Shown: piece by piece, positions 43,741 to 53,929 of the stretch
Numbering within the stretch: position 1 is the stretch's first letter
Layout: every line of letters starts with the position of its first letter
Program-made: the position numbers and the translations under genes
NCBI GenBank assembly: GCA_963921195.1
Contig: OY992539.1
Span: forward strand, 213,563,373-213,627,372
Reading direction: 5' to 3'
Source of the DNA: Pegoplata infirma
Lineage: Eukaryota; Arthropoda; Insecta; Diptera; Anthomyiidae
DNA: 64,000 nucleotides
Notes under the pieces: model-generated
Databases searched by the model: none
Told to the model about the DNA's origin: nothing
What the model saw: only the letters and a program-made list of their open reading frames with translations

Positions 43741-44922
43741 GTGATGACACCGATTCCACGACAGTCGGATCTTCGAAAAGCCGAAACGACTCGGAGAGTC
43801 ATCTCCGACCAAGGACTGTCAACCCAACAACCCCAGCTTATGTATGTATTATTGTGTTTTGTTTTTTCCATCCTGGAGCATGTATATCTGGCTATCCTGC
43901 TCCGTATTTTACTGGTCCGCGCCGGAATCGAAAAAAATCCATGACCATGGTTCTATTCCGTTTGCCAGAACCAATTACACAGAAACTCCGTTCTGTGTAA
44001 TGGCAGTAATGAGTGGGTTCACCTCCGGCAGCAAAACAACTGCTCTGGCTTTAATCATCATAGCTATATAGCCTCATGCTGCTTAAATAGGCAACATAAC
44101 CTCTTGGTGTCGTCGGTGGCGTCGCCATCGGCATTATCAGTGACATCGATATCATCGGCATCATCAATGTCGCTGATATCATCGACATCATCAGTGACGT
44201 CGATGTCATCATCATCCTACGCTACACCGCCTTTCCCTCCCCAACAACAACACCAGCAGCAGCAACAACATCAGCCGCCGCAATTAACACCCCAGATTGC
44301 TTTCGCCAGGCCAGAGGTGATATCCATAATGCAGCTTAACTGCAACGGTCTCCAAGGTAAGATCATGGAGATTACCAACTTTATGCATCAACACAAAATC
44401 GTGGTCGCGGCAGTCCTAGAAACAAAACTGAACAACAACTCCAGCTTCCAGAATTGTAATGGTTACAGTATTCTGCGTTTGGATCGCACATGAAGCGGTG
44501 GTGGGGGTATTGCGTCCTTAATCCACCACACAGTGCAGTACAGGATGATCTCTTCTGACCGAATCGCCAATGACCAATACCTGGAACATCAAGGTATTGC
44601 TGTCCGGTCAGGATCTGCGGATATCGAACTGTACAACGTCTACATCCATCCAGTGAACAGTTGTCTGCCCGGTTATGGCCCTGATATTAGCTGTTTGCTT
44701 GAGGGTGATATCCGCATGGTTATGGGAGACTTCAATGCCCATCATGATCTCTGGCACTCAATTCTCGGGGAAGACCAGAGAGGAGTGGAACTGGCGGACC
44801 AAATATATGATTCGACGTTTTGCACTTTGAACGAGGATGCCCCCACCAGGATTGTGGGAGCATGCGCTAGCTTGCCAGACATCAACATTGCAAGCGCAGG
44901 TCTGATAAATATTGCAACATAG
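43741..44922 (+). pseudogene. LINE ORF2 N-terminal half: 2A-like motif, zinc finger, endonuclease
   Basis: A leucine-rich leader leads to RAGIEKNP, then TGA (43942-43944) in place of the Gly codon expected in a G(I/V)ExNPGP 2A motif, then Pro. The frame continues with SVCQ..NEWVHLR..C, a degraded PHD-like finger, a Ser/Thr stretch and QQQHQQQQQHQPPQ. Endonuclease motifs: QLNCNGL, LETKL (catalytic Glu), an in-frame TGA at 44491, GGGGIASLIHH, MVMGDFNAHHDLW (Asp, Asn), and DINIASAGL before the TAG at 44920. The SDH motif is lost (SGPFP). Confidence 0.85.
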
Positions 44923-45259
44923 CGAGCAGTGGTTTCACTTGCATCAGGCCCCTTCCCATAATCATTACGCTTGACCGACCCAATGATTTTATACTCTCCG
45001 AACGCCGAACCTATGTAAATCATAAAAAGGCAGACTGGGTCGGCTTTAAAGAGTATACCAACCTCCACTTCAGTGATCTACCCCTCCGACGTACGTTCCG
45101 CGGAGAAGTTGTTCCGGAAAATCGTCACTGCAGCAGCCGCTCGCTTTATCCCTGCTGGTCGATTACGCTTAGTCAGACCAAACTTCCCATCAGAGGCGGC
45201 GGGACTCGCAGATTAGCGTGATGGTATTCGTAGGACCAACACCAGCGATCCCAGACTCG

Positions 45260-46600
45260 GCCAACTAAATTTGGAGATCTGCAAATTGGTCAATGAGTAT
45301 AAAGGGAAAAAGTGGATAGATCCCTTGGAGAACTGCAACCTCAGCTCCGGAGCTAGTAAACTGTGGTCGGCAGTCAAAGCTCTCTAGCATCTCACGAAGG
45401 TAGATGACTAAGCGGTGAACGGCATGTTTCGGCTGCCATCTTATAGAGCACCCCGAGAGAGACAGTTTTCTGTCGAGTGAAGTTGCAGAAGCCATCAAAA
45501 ACGCAAAACCATCCACAGTGTTAGGACCCGACGGAATTTCGATGGTAATGCTTAAGCACTTGGACGTTGTCCACTCTGATAGTACCCGAAGTCTGAAAAT
45601 GGGTAGAGTGGTCCCGGTTTTAAAACCCGGGAAAATCGCAAAAGCCTTTGACACGGTCAGTCATGCCACCCTCTTCGGAGACATTGCCAACTCCAGTCTC
45701 CCCAACACCATCAAGAGGTGGGTGGTAAATTATATGTGTTGCCGTCAGTCGTTTGTGGAGTTTAGAAACAAGAAGTCAAAACCCCGTAGAGTTAAACAAG
45801 GAGTCCCACAGGGTTTAGTCCTCAAGTCGCTAGCCGACAGCACTTGGGGCAAGAACAAAGAAACCTTTTTGGCTACCTATAAAACGATTGGCCGGTCAGT
45901 GGCAAACTACGCAGTGCCGGTGTGTTGTCAAAATGCAGCCCTAAGAACCGTAACGGGCTGCCTTCGGATGTGTACATGAGGAGACGAAGACACTTCCAGT
46001 TAAGAAACACAGTCACATGTTGGCGAAACAGTTCCTTCTGGCGTGTCATCGGAGGGATCATCCGAACCATCACCTTACGGAAATTGATCCTCCCCCGAGA
46101 CATGTCAGAAAAGATCTTCGGTGTTATGAGATGGATATCCAGCAATACGACATCCAACAGCTAGATTCCATCTCATATCGGGCAACTCTGAATGACATTC
46201 ACAGGGATACGGTAGAATCGACAACAACCAACTACCGAGTTAATGTCTTACTTGGAGGCCGTCCCCCACCCATCGCAGAAGAAGAGAGAAGTCTGCCAAG
46301 AAGAACAAGAGTAATACTAGCACAATTAAGATCCGGGTATTCTAGTCTGCTCAATTCTTATTGGTCGAGAATTAACCCGACTATAACCAATACGTGCCCT
46401 GCATGCGGAGATTCTCCACATGACATAAGTACCACACCTCTTTAACTGCACGGCAAACCCGACTCGTTTGAATCCAACATCTTTATGGACCCAGCCCATA
46501 GAGGTGGCACGCTTTTTGGAGCTCGATTTGGACGAGCCAACAGAACAGGGAGAGGAAACATTACAAAATACTAACCATAAACTAACATACATTTACAGGT
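45260..46600 (+). pseudogene. LINE ORF2 C-terminal half: gapped reverse transcriptase
   Basis: NLEICKLVNEYKRKKW, VLGPDGISMVMLKHL, MGRVVPVLKPGK, KAFDTVSHATLFGD, RRVKQGVPQG and then directly KSLADSTWGKNKE. The stretch that should carry the YADD box is deleted, as is the segment before KAFDTV. A frame change near 45975 leads to LLACHRRDHPNHHL, GGRPPPI, YSSLLNSYWSRINP and CPACGDSPHD. Another leads to LWTQPIEVARFLELDLDEP and the end. Catalytically dead. Confidence 0.85.
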
Positions 46601-46680
46601 CGAGCTGTTACAACAACAACAACCGTTTCACCCAAAGAGCTTTCTTAAGGATGCAGTAAAACAAATGGGAAAAAAAATTC

Positions 46681-48374
46681 TTTGCAGCTTATGGGAGCTT
46701 TTTCAGTGCTACCAACTAGCGCTCTAAACTGTGATATCCTTGACTCGGGATTCCTTTCCAAGAATCTTTTTTTTAAGAATATTTGCTAAATTTTTAAAAA
46801 CTTTGTCACTATGTCTTTGATTGTATTTTTGTTCAAAGTCTTTACATTCTGTTAAACATTATTTAACATTATGTTAACTAAAATTCTTAACATATTGGTA
46901 TGAACTGTTAAAACTAAACCTTGATAATCATGCTGTTATTGCCAACAGTGTATGGTTTTTGGTATGATGTTTTAACTTGATCACCGGTTTTCGTTTGTTT
47001 ATTTTTCTTGTTTTCGTGTTTGTGTTTTTTTTTTTGCATTTTTTACTTTATCTCTATTCCAGCTCTTCAGTCTGTTATGGGCGCTTTTCGTTAAAACATC
47101 TTTAAAAAAATATTACGCGTTTTTTTTTCTTAAAAACTAAAACAAATTGCAAATTTGTCGTTATTTTTATCAAACAAAAAATACTCCCTACCAAAGTGTG
47201 TGTGTCGTCTAACTTTAACAACAAAAAAAATTTCCTTCATCATCATAAAATCTTATGGGTTTTCTAGACTATAAAAAAACGAGATCGTGTTTCAATTACT
47301 ATTAATGGCAAAAATTTTTCTTCTTAAAACTAGATTACAAGAAAACAAATGAAAAAAAAAATCAAATTTAACGCCGACGCTCTAACAATGTTTCAAAATA
47401 AAAAATTAAACGCCGTTTTTTTATTACACAATTTTTAGTCTCTTAAAAAACGCTGTGGGGTCTCCCCAAATTGTTGGCTATTTTAGACATTTATAGACGT
47501 TTTAAGTTGAGTACCAAATATAAAAAAAAGTTACAAAAAACGTCATAAACTCTTTTGGATAATTTTCTAAACGTTTTTAAATGGGTTTTCAGCATCATCT
47601 ACTCATCTGCAACATGTAAAGTTTTTTTTTTTTTTTAAGTGAAGCCTCATTATTTTGCAACATTGTTGCTGAGTAGTGAACGACAAACAAATTATTGTTA
47701 AAAATTAAAGTGCTTAAAAATAATAAAAAAATTAAACAACAACTTGATTCTTAAATTTAAATCCAACAACAAGTGTGTCATTGTATTAAAACAAAAAATA
47801 TATATTTTTTATGGTTTTAAAGATTCTTTGAATGTGATTATGTATTTTAAGAAAACTTAGTAATAAAAAAAAATATTTAAAACTGAGTACAAATTTTTTA
47901 CTTTTGTTTAAATATTATCGCTTGAATTGGCTGCAATATTGTGGATTTATGCTGACAATTTTATAAAGGATATAATTAACGGTAAGTTTGATCATTATAT
48001 ATTTTTTTGAATTTAGTATAGTTGATCAGAAAAAATATAATATTTGTTAAACAATTGGGATTAGAATCTATTGATGTTTTAAGCATCATCTTTTTGATGA
48101 AATTCGATAAAGATCAATTGAAATCTAAACAAATTTTTTTTCTTTTGAGTAGGTTTGTTCAAGCTCGAGGTCATTATATTCTTTACTAATAAAAACTATG
48201 ATATTCTCATAGAATAATTTTCAAGAAAATTATTTTTCTGTTTTAAATTTATTTGTGTTGGTCATTTTTGGTCATAATCGACACGTGTTTCGGAATTTGT
48301 CAGATTCCATTGTCAAGATTATTTAGCAAATATAAAAAATACTACAAGTAGCCCAGGGATTTTAATGATAAATC
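46681..48374. other. AT-rich unique-looking DNA
   Basis: No array or element ends recognised. A pyrimidine tract ending TTATCTCTATTCCAG lies at 47049-47063, followed by 18 open codons. It is splice-acceptor-like but unsupported. 48165-48200 (CAAGCTCGAGGTCATTAT) weakly resembles the tip of the 29.4-kb foldback element. Confidence 0.45.
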
Positions 48375-48780
48375 GCTACGATGCACTGTGGCCGAAATCA
48401 CAGATCTAGCGGCGCTTAAGTCAAAATTTAAAAATTAAGATCGATAAATGTTTTTGCACTGCATCGTTTACCTATACTTTACAGAAAAAAATTACTTTTT
48501 TTCTTTTGTTTTGCTTTCAATATTCGCAAATCTGTAAGCTTTCAAATATACATTTTCTGCAGCAAGTGTATTAAAGGAATTTTGGGGCCTAATTACTCAG
48601 TGAGTTTTTCTTGACACTTTTAAGTCAATTGTTTATACATTTTGAGCCAAAAAGTTTTAATTGAAAGTAAAAGGTATGTTTTAACTAAAAAATAAATGTT
48701 TGTGGCCTGTGTGTATCTAGTTTTTTATTAGTTCATTATAGAAGTTTACATTTGTGATATAGACTATAGTTTCATGGACT

Positions 48781-49892
48781 CCCGGGTGAAAATGACCATG
48801 TATGTTCATATATGATGCATATATGGATGTCCATACAAGTGCATATCCGTAATTTGAGGGTACATCTACATTAATGATCATACATTGTCATACATGAATT
48901 TGTATGTAAATTTTTTTTTTGTATTTTTTTCCATAAAACGTCTATTAATTGAAATTTTTTCAAATATAAATAATTTGTACTAATTTATGACACTGATTTT
49001 TTAATAAAAACTAACGAATATTTAAAAAATATACTTTGGACTTTATGCTACTTTAGGCTAATCAAAGCTTCGAAGAATTAACCACTTTTTGAATGAATTC
49101 ACAAATAAAATACATTCGATTTTTATAGTCACTGAATACAATTATCTTTAAATATCAATATTTCTTGGAATGGATTCGATTTTTACCATTAAATCGAATT
49201 CTTGTTTATAAGAATTTTAAAAACTGAATGCATTCTTTATTTCATTTATTTATTATAAATGAGACTTTTAAAAATCGAATTTATAAAAACTTACGCATTC
49301 AATTTCAAAGTCGAATGAAAAAGAAACCGAATTCATTCTATATTTTAAAATCAAATGTAAATTCATTCGATAAATTGTGATTGGGGAATGCAATCATTAA
49401 AGTTTAATTCAGAACACCAAATCTTATTAAGGGATGAAATCCTTTGCAGCTCTGACAGTAATACCGTCAGAGTGTTCGAATTTTCTTCTAAATTTGGTTG
49501 TTTACGTTAGTGCCGTTCATATTCGCCTATAGAATACAAAAATTATAATCAATCTTGATGATGTATAATCATTATTGTCCAACCGAACGGTTTTTTCAGA
49601 CTGAAACCATACATGAACTTCGTCCAATTTTGTAAAGTTCTGCCGAACCCAACCTTTAAAAAAATTATTTTTAAGACATGTATGATATGCAGATGCATAG
49701 CATATATGAAGGAGTATGACATATCTATCTACACGTAGTTGCATACATTTACATATATGGAATATTACATTACTTGTGTATGTTCATATATGCTCCCATA
49801 TATGACATACATTTCCATATATTGTTCATATACTATCATACATGGAATCATGTATGAGCATGTATGAACATACATGGTCATTTTCACCCGGG
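48781..49892. mobile_element. TIR element with CCCGGGTGAAAATGACC ends
   Basis: CCCGGGTGAAAATGACCATG then TATGTTCATA is perfectly inverted at the right end (…TATGAACATACATGGTCATTTTCACCCGGG), at least 30 bp. Both subterminal regions are built of CATATATG, ATGTATGA and TCATACAT palindromic words. Interior AATTCATTCGAT-type repeats lie at 49090-49390. 1112 bp. No transposase-like frame and no obvious target duplication. Confidence 0.85.
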
Positions 49893-50009
49893 CTGCAACT
49901 TTTGAAATTCGATCGTATTCGGTCCAATTCCTGTTTTGTTTATTATTTTGGGTTATTTTTGTTGTGACGTTTCAGTATGGCGTGCTAGTTCGCGCAAGTT
50001 GCTCGGTTT

Positions 50010-50345
50010 TTTAGTGTCCATCTGCCTGTCCAAATAAACAGTATAAACGCGATACAGACCACAATTTTGAATCAATTTGGCTAAAATTTGAAATTTAAGA
50101 TTTTTTTGTCGAAAGAACAAAACCTATCAAATTTTTGACAAAATCGGTCCATGTTATCCCATAGCCCCCATGCTAATTTCCCCTTCCAGTTTTACTTAAA
50201 AAGCCCTAACAATAGTATTTTAACAAATATCCTCTTGAAATTCGATTGTTAAATGTTTTTTGTAGCCATATATAATCAATTTAAATTTTAACGGAATCAG
50301 AACATTTTAACTTCTAGTTCTCATACAGACCACCCTCCCGATATT
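50010..50345 (-). repeat. Rep-A, decayed reverse copy
   Basis: Reverse-complement matches to Rep-A: CTGCCTGTCCAAATAAACAG (tract side), CGGTCCATGTTATCCCATAG, CCCCCATG, AGACCACCCTCCCGATATTC and ACATAAATTTCCCAAAA. It lies inside the hAT-like element. Confidence 0.65.
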
Positions 50346-50501
50346 CACATAAATTTCCCAAAATACATAAAAACACTGAAATAAATAAATATGGTTAAAA
50401 ATGAAATTCTTTATAAGTTTTATAATGACAAATATGCATTGGGCTTTATTATTTTACATTTCCGAATTAAGCGCCGCTAGATTTGGTGTTTCGGCCACTG
50501 T

Positions 50502-50899
50502 GCTATGGTACAATTCTCGTCTTCTAATTCTCAATGTATTGACTGTAATATGATTTTATTGTAAATGAAAAATCAGTGGAATGGTTTATAAATAAAATTT
50601 CATTTGTTTAAAGTGAATATTCACTAGAAAACCTACATAATTTTTTCAGTGTACCGTTATGATATGAATGAGAGTGATTTCGCTCTTTATGTAACTTTCC
50701 ATATGATATCGTTTTTTATATCGATAATTCCAGTCATGACTATTGTAAAATCGCCATTTTCCAGAATTCATCGAAAAACTATTCGGTTTCAAAATGATTA
50801 ATTTCATCGTTTTTAAAAATATTCTAACAATAGAAAAATAAAAAAAATCTAAAAATATAACTGTTCTAGTCTGTGGCACTAACATCGTGCCTAGACTGT
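50502..50899. other. Short unassigned segment
   Basis: No repeat or frame of note. TATGATATCGTTTTTTATATCGATAA near 50701 is locally palindromic. Confidence 0.35.
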
Positions 50900-52055
50900 C
50901 ATTTTTATATCCTCCAACCACAATACAGGGTTATACTCACTTTGTCATTCTGTGTGTAACGCATCGAAATATCGGTCTAGGACCCCATAAAGTATATGGG
51001 GGTTTTCGTGTCAACTGACACAACTTTTGAAACCGATGTCTTCCGGTCGGGATGAATTTGCACCAAGGTTAGTCCTATTGGATAGTAGTTCAGACACAAT
51101 TTTTCAACGAGATCGGTCAAGAACTCTCTGAGTTAGAGGGGGTCGAAATTTGACATTTTGGCCAAAGAGGTGTTGATTCTCATCCATGTAACTTCTTACC
51201 TATTGTTTTTAGCAAAATGTGTCCCAAAGAGTTTAGATAGCTATTTCTTCAGTCTTTCGAAAAAAAATATAAAAAAAATAAAAAAAATTTTTGTTTTTTT
51301 TTTTCTTAAAAATCCAAAACATTTTGGACTTTTTCCTCAAATTGGGCCCTTTTTTTAGAAACGCCCCTGGAGGGGTGCAATGTGAGACCGACCTCCAATA
51401 ATCCCTCTAACTCAGAGAGTTCTTGACCGATCTCGTTGAAAAATTGTGTCTGAACTACTAACCAATAGGACTAACTTTGGTGCATCCCGTGCATTTCATC
51501 CCGATCGGAAGACATCGGTTTCAAAAGTTGTGTCAGTTGACACGAAAACCCCCATATATATATTATTGATCGGTGATCGGCGCTGTCCGTCCGTCCGTCT
51601 GTCTGCGGAAGACACGATACAGCCCAAAAAAAAGAGCTAGACTCCTGAAGTTTGGCACAAATATGTGTTATGGACATAGACCGGTTAAGTTCGGAGATGA
51701 GCAAATCAGACCATGGGGAAAAAAATTCCCCTTAAGGAACTTAACGAACCTATAAAAAGCTCAATTTTTCGCAGGTTTTAGTATACTTTTACTAAGCAAA
51801 TGAAACATTTTAATGTCGCAAGAAGTTCTAGGTCCTGCTTTTGAACCCCGGGGATTGGAAAATGTGTTTTTTTTTTTTTTGGTCCGCCCCCTTTTGTGGG
51901 CGTGGATGTTAAACACTTATTTAAATAATGATAAAAATGTACTACTGAATTCCAAAACGCATAATAAATAAATTAATAAACATAAACCGCGAGGGGGAAA
52001 GTAAAAGTACATGTTATGTTGGAGGGTATAAAAAATTCGGCACAGCCGTATATGA
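50900..52055 (-). repeat. mini-me-like element, reverse, opened by a foldback element
   Basis: ATATCCTCCAACCACAATAC, GTAACGCATCGAAATATCGG, ACCCCATAAAGTATAT, then the insertion, then ATATATATTATTGATCGG, GTCCGTCCGTCCGTCTGTC (51587-51607), AAGTTTGGCACAAATATGTG, CCCCCTTTTGTGGGCGTGGA and GTTGGAGGGTATAAAAAATTC then GGCACAGCCG. Orientation is minus. The insertion lies exactly in the (TA)n tract. Confidence 0.85.
50998..51553. mobile_element. Foldback element with about 145-bp inverted ends
   Basis: GGGGGTTTTCGTGTCAACTG then ACACAACTTTTGAAACCGAT begins both arms (right arm read in reverse). The similarity runs to AACTCTCTGAGTTAGAGGG, with a roughly 10-bp gap in the left arm. GTGTCAACTGACAC is an internal palindrome. 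556 bp. The loop holds poly-A/T and GGAGGGGTGCAATGTGAGACC. No coding frame. Its position in a TA run hides the target duplication. Confidence 0.9.
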
Positions 52056-52074
52056 CAAAAATTATATAACGTTA

Positions 52075-52242
52075 TATGACAATTTTTTTTTTCCGATTTT
52101 GCACTTCCGGGAAAGTTTTAATTCTCCTAGGTCTTAAACTTATGTGGTACAAATTTGAGGCCATTAGGATGAAATTAACCCGTAGCACCCGGTGATCAAA
52201 GTTTTTTTATTTTGGAAAATTAAAAAAAAATAAAAATCAACT
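52075..52242 (+). repeat. Rep-B fragment
   Basis: GATTTTGCACTTCCGGGAAAG, CTTATGTGGTACAAATTTGAG, GTAGCACCCGGTGATCAAAG. Compare 38.99-39.09 kb. Cut by the AACAAGGG element. Confidence 0.75.
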
Positions 52243-52843
52243 AACAAGGGAAGTCTCCCTGGTGTCACCCTCCGATCTTCATGAAAATTGGATACGTTGT
52301 TAAGAACGTAAATTAATTCGACCCGTATTTTTTTTAGCGGCCTAAACTCATTTTTTGGTGGGGTCGATTTGTATGGGGGAAATTGACCTTTTTCAGTTTT
52401 TTACGATTTACGCCTATGTAAACAAAATAAATATAGGCATGTGTGGTATCAGATTAAAGGTATTAAAAATACCTATCTCGTGGTGCTAAAAACGGGCCAA
52501 AGAAGTTAATATTTTTCGACTTATTAACAAAAATGTCCTAAAATTTTGGTATTTTACTCAACATGACGAAAAGTTGTGCATGTTTGGACACGTTCTTAGC
52601 ACAAGTAGATAGCTTTTTCAAAGACCTTTCATTTGGTATGTAACATGACTAGGTTTCTTTGCATAATATAGGAGATAAACGAAAAAAACTGAAAAATGGA
52701 CTTGTCTTCCCCCCTCCTTTTTACCCCCTAAATATTAATTTGGGCCGCTAAAAAAAAATACGTGTTCCTTTATTTTTTCTGATCTACAAAATAAAACCAA
52801 TTCCATAAAGATCCGCGGGTGACACTAGGGAGACTTCCCTTGT
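52243..52843 (-). mobile_element. TIR element AACAAGGGAAGTCTCC, copy 2
   Basis: AACAAGGGAAGTCTCCCTGG on the left, ACTAGGGAGACTTCCCTTGT on the right, with GTGTCACCC and GGGTGACAC inside. The interior aligns in reverse to 39863-40436 (GTGCATGTTTGGACACGTTC, CATTTGGTATGTAACATGAC, AATACCTATCTCGTGGTGCT). About 600 bp. It sits between Rep-B and the 5' tip of a mini-me copy. Confidence 0.88.
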
Positions 52844-53029
52844 AAGAGTGTTTAATTCGGATGTGCCGAATCTTTTACACCTTCCAGAATATAAAGAAAT
52901 TAAAGAAAATGAAAGGGAGTTTTTTAAGGGGGGAGGGGCGGTGCATTGAGGGACTCATTTCCCCTCGCGGTATATGTTTACAAGTTCATTTTATTTATTT
53001 ATTTTGATTGTTGAAAAAATATTTTTTTT

Positions 53030-53245
53030 GCTGTCAACAAAGAAATTCAACGAACACAATTTGTTGATCTGACAAAAGTAAAAAAATCTTAAGTTTTTTT
53101 CAACAAAAAAATTCAATAAACACAAACACAGTTTGTTGATCTAAGAAATTAAATTTTTTTTCACAAAGAAATTTAACAAACACAGACACTATTTGTTGAA
53201 ATGATAAAAGAATTTAAAAACAAAAATATTACCTGACTGAGTTTG
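53030..53245. repeat. About 60-65-bp tandem repeat, 3-4 units
   Basis: Units: AACAAAGAAATTCAACGAAC, ACAATTTGTTGATCTGA, AAAAGTAAAAAAATCTTAAG. TTTGTTGAT/AACAAA words make each unit partly self-complementary. Repeated from about 53035, 53100 and 53160. Confidence 0.75.
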
Positions 53246-53264
53246 TTGAAAACAAAATCGAAGT

Positions 53265-53545
53265 TTTTTATAGAAGGCTCCTTCACGGGCGAAATCGCAA
53301 TTTCATCCAAGGTCTTAGATTCTGAAATATTCTTTCTATAGAAAATGTCTTAGGTTCTGAGACATATTTTTTTATAATAACTGTTTTAGACTCTAATGTA
53401 TTTTTATAATAAAAACTATTCAGACTCTGAGGCATATTTTCATTAAAAACTGTCTCAAAATCCAAATAATTTATTTCACACAAAAATTTTTAGATTCTGA
53501 AATATTTTTGCAACAGAAAAAGTTTCATATTTTGAGGCATTTTTT
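53265..53545. repeat. 37-bp-family satellite remnant
   Basis: GTCTTAGATTCTGAAATATT, GTCTTAGGTTCTGAGACATA, ATTCAGACTCTGAGGCATAT, TTTTTAGATTCTGAAATATT separated by TATAGAAAAT or TTATAATAAC linkers. It keeps the TCAGANTCTGA plan but with decayed dyads. The minus frame at 53283-53483 is spurious. Confidence 0.75.
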
Positions 53546-53549
53546 TAAT

Positions 53550-53720
53550 TTTTTATTATTCTTTGTTCTTTTTTCATTGTTTTTTCTAAAAAACCCCTTT
53601 TGTCCTACAAATCTTATGTTAATTAAATTAACCGTAACTGCTGGATTTTTTATGCGGTTAGGGTTAAATAGCGCGATTAACCGCTTTTACGGTTACGATT
53701 AAAACCGCATTGCAAACCCT
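53550..53720. other. Possible hAT-like terminus (AACCGC repeats)
   Basis: GCGGTTAGGGTTAAATAGCG, GATTAACCGCTTTTACGGTT, AACCGCATTGCAAACCCTA. Read from the right it starts TAGGGTTTGCAATGCGGTTT, like a hAT tip with subterminal GCGGTT repeats. No matching left end was found within the mini-me host. Confidence 0.4.
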
Positions 53721-53929
53721 ACATAAGACATATTCTTGCCAAAATTTTATTTTGGATTGCATCGTGTTAAGTACAGAAGGACAGACAGACTGACGGACAT
53801 CCCTAGAATTGATCACTGATCAATAAAATATATACTTTATGGGGTCCCTGACCGATATTTTGATGCGTTGCACACGGAAGGACAAAGTGAGTATACCCCC
53901 ATACTGTAGTTGGAGGGTGAAAAATATGT

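Larger units (their letters stand above)
43716..46680 (+). mobile_element. Jockey-like LINE relic
   Basis: Plus-strand non-LTR retrotransposon, visibly richer in G+C than its surroundings. In order: hydrophobic leader with a 2A-like motif, decayed zinc finger, Ser-rich and Gln/Pro-rich linker, apurinic-type endonuclease, reverse transcriptase with large gaps, and a C-terminal region with a CPAC zinc motif. It ends in CAACAACAACAACCG-type sequence near 46620. The left limit is approximate. Jockey/CR1-group placement comes from the endonuclease and C-terminal motifs and is not exact. Confidence 0.8.
48384..50501. mobile_element. hAT-like element, host of a nested TIR element
   Basis: CACTGTGGCCGAAATCACAG then ATCTAGCGGCGCTTAA on the left is mirrored by TTAAGCGCCGCTAGAT then TTGGTGTTTCGGCCACTG on the right (about 35 bp, a few differences). 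Flanking GCTACGAT and GCTATGGT could be an 8-bp duplication with two transitions. The CAGTGGCC tip favours hAT. No transposase remains. Confidence 0.65.
52843..53924 (+). repeat. mini-me-like element interrupted in the middle
   Basis: 5' part: AAGAGTGTTTAATTCGGATG, TGCCGAATCTTTTACACC. 3' part from about 53720: ATAAGACATATTCTTGCC, GGATTGCATCGTG, GACAGACAGACTGACGGACA, ATATATACTTTATGGGGTCC, GTATACCCCCATACTGTAGT and GGAGGGTGAAAAA. Between them lie a 60-bp tandem repeat, a 37-bp-family remnant and a hAT-like end. Confidence 0.7.

Noticed and set aside
45265..45654. 129-codon minus-strand frame
   Set aside because: Antisense shadow of the LINE reverse transcriptase, which is recognisable on the plus strand.
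47040..47130. Splice acceptor and exon after TCTCTATTCCAG
   Set aside because: Only about 18 open codons of low-complexity type follow; no conserved peptide and no partner donor.
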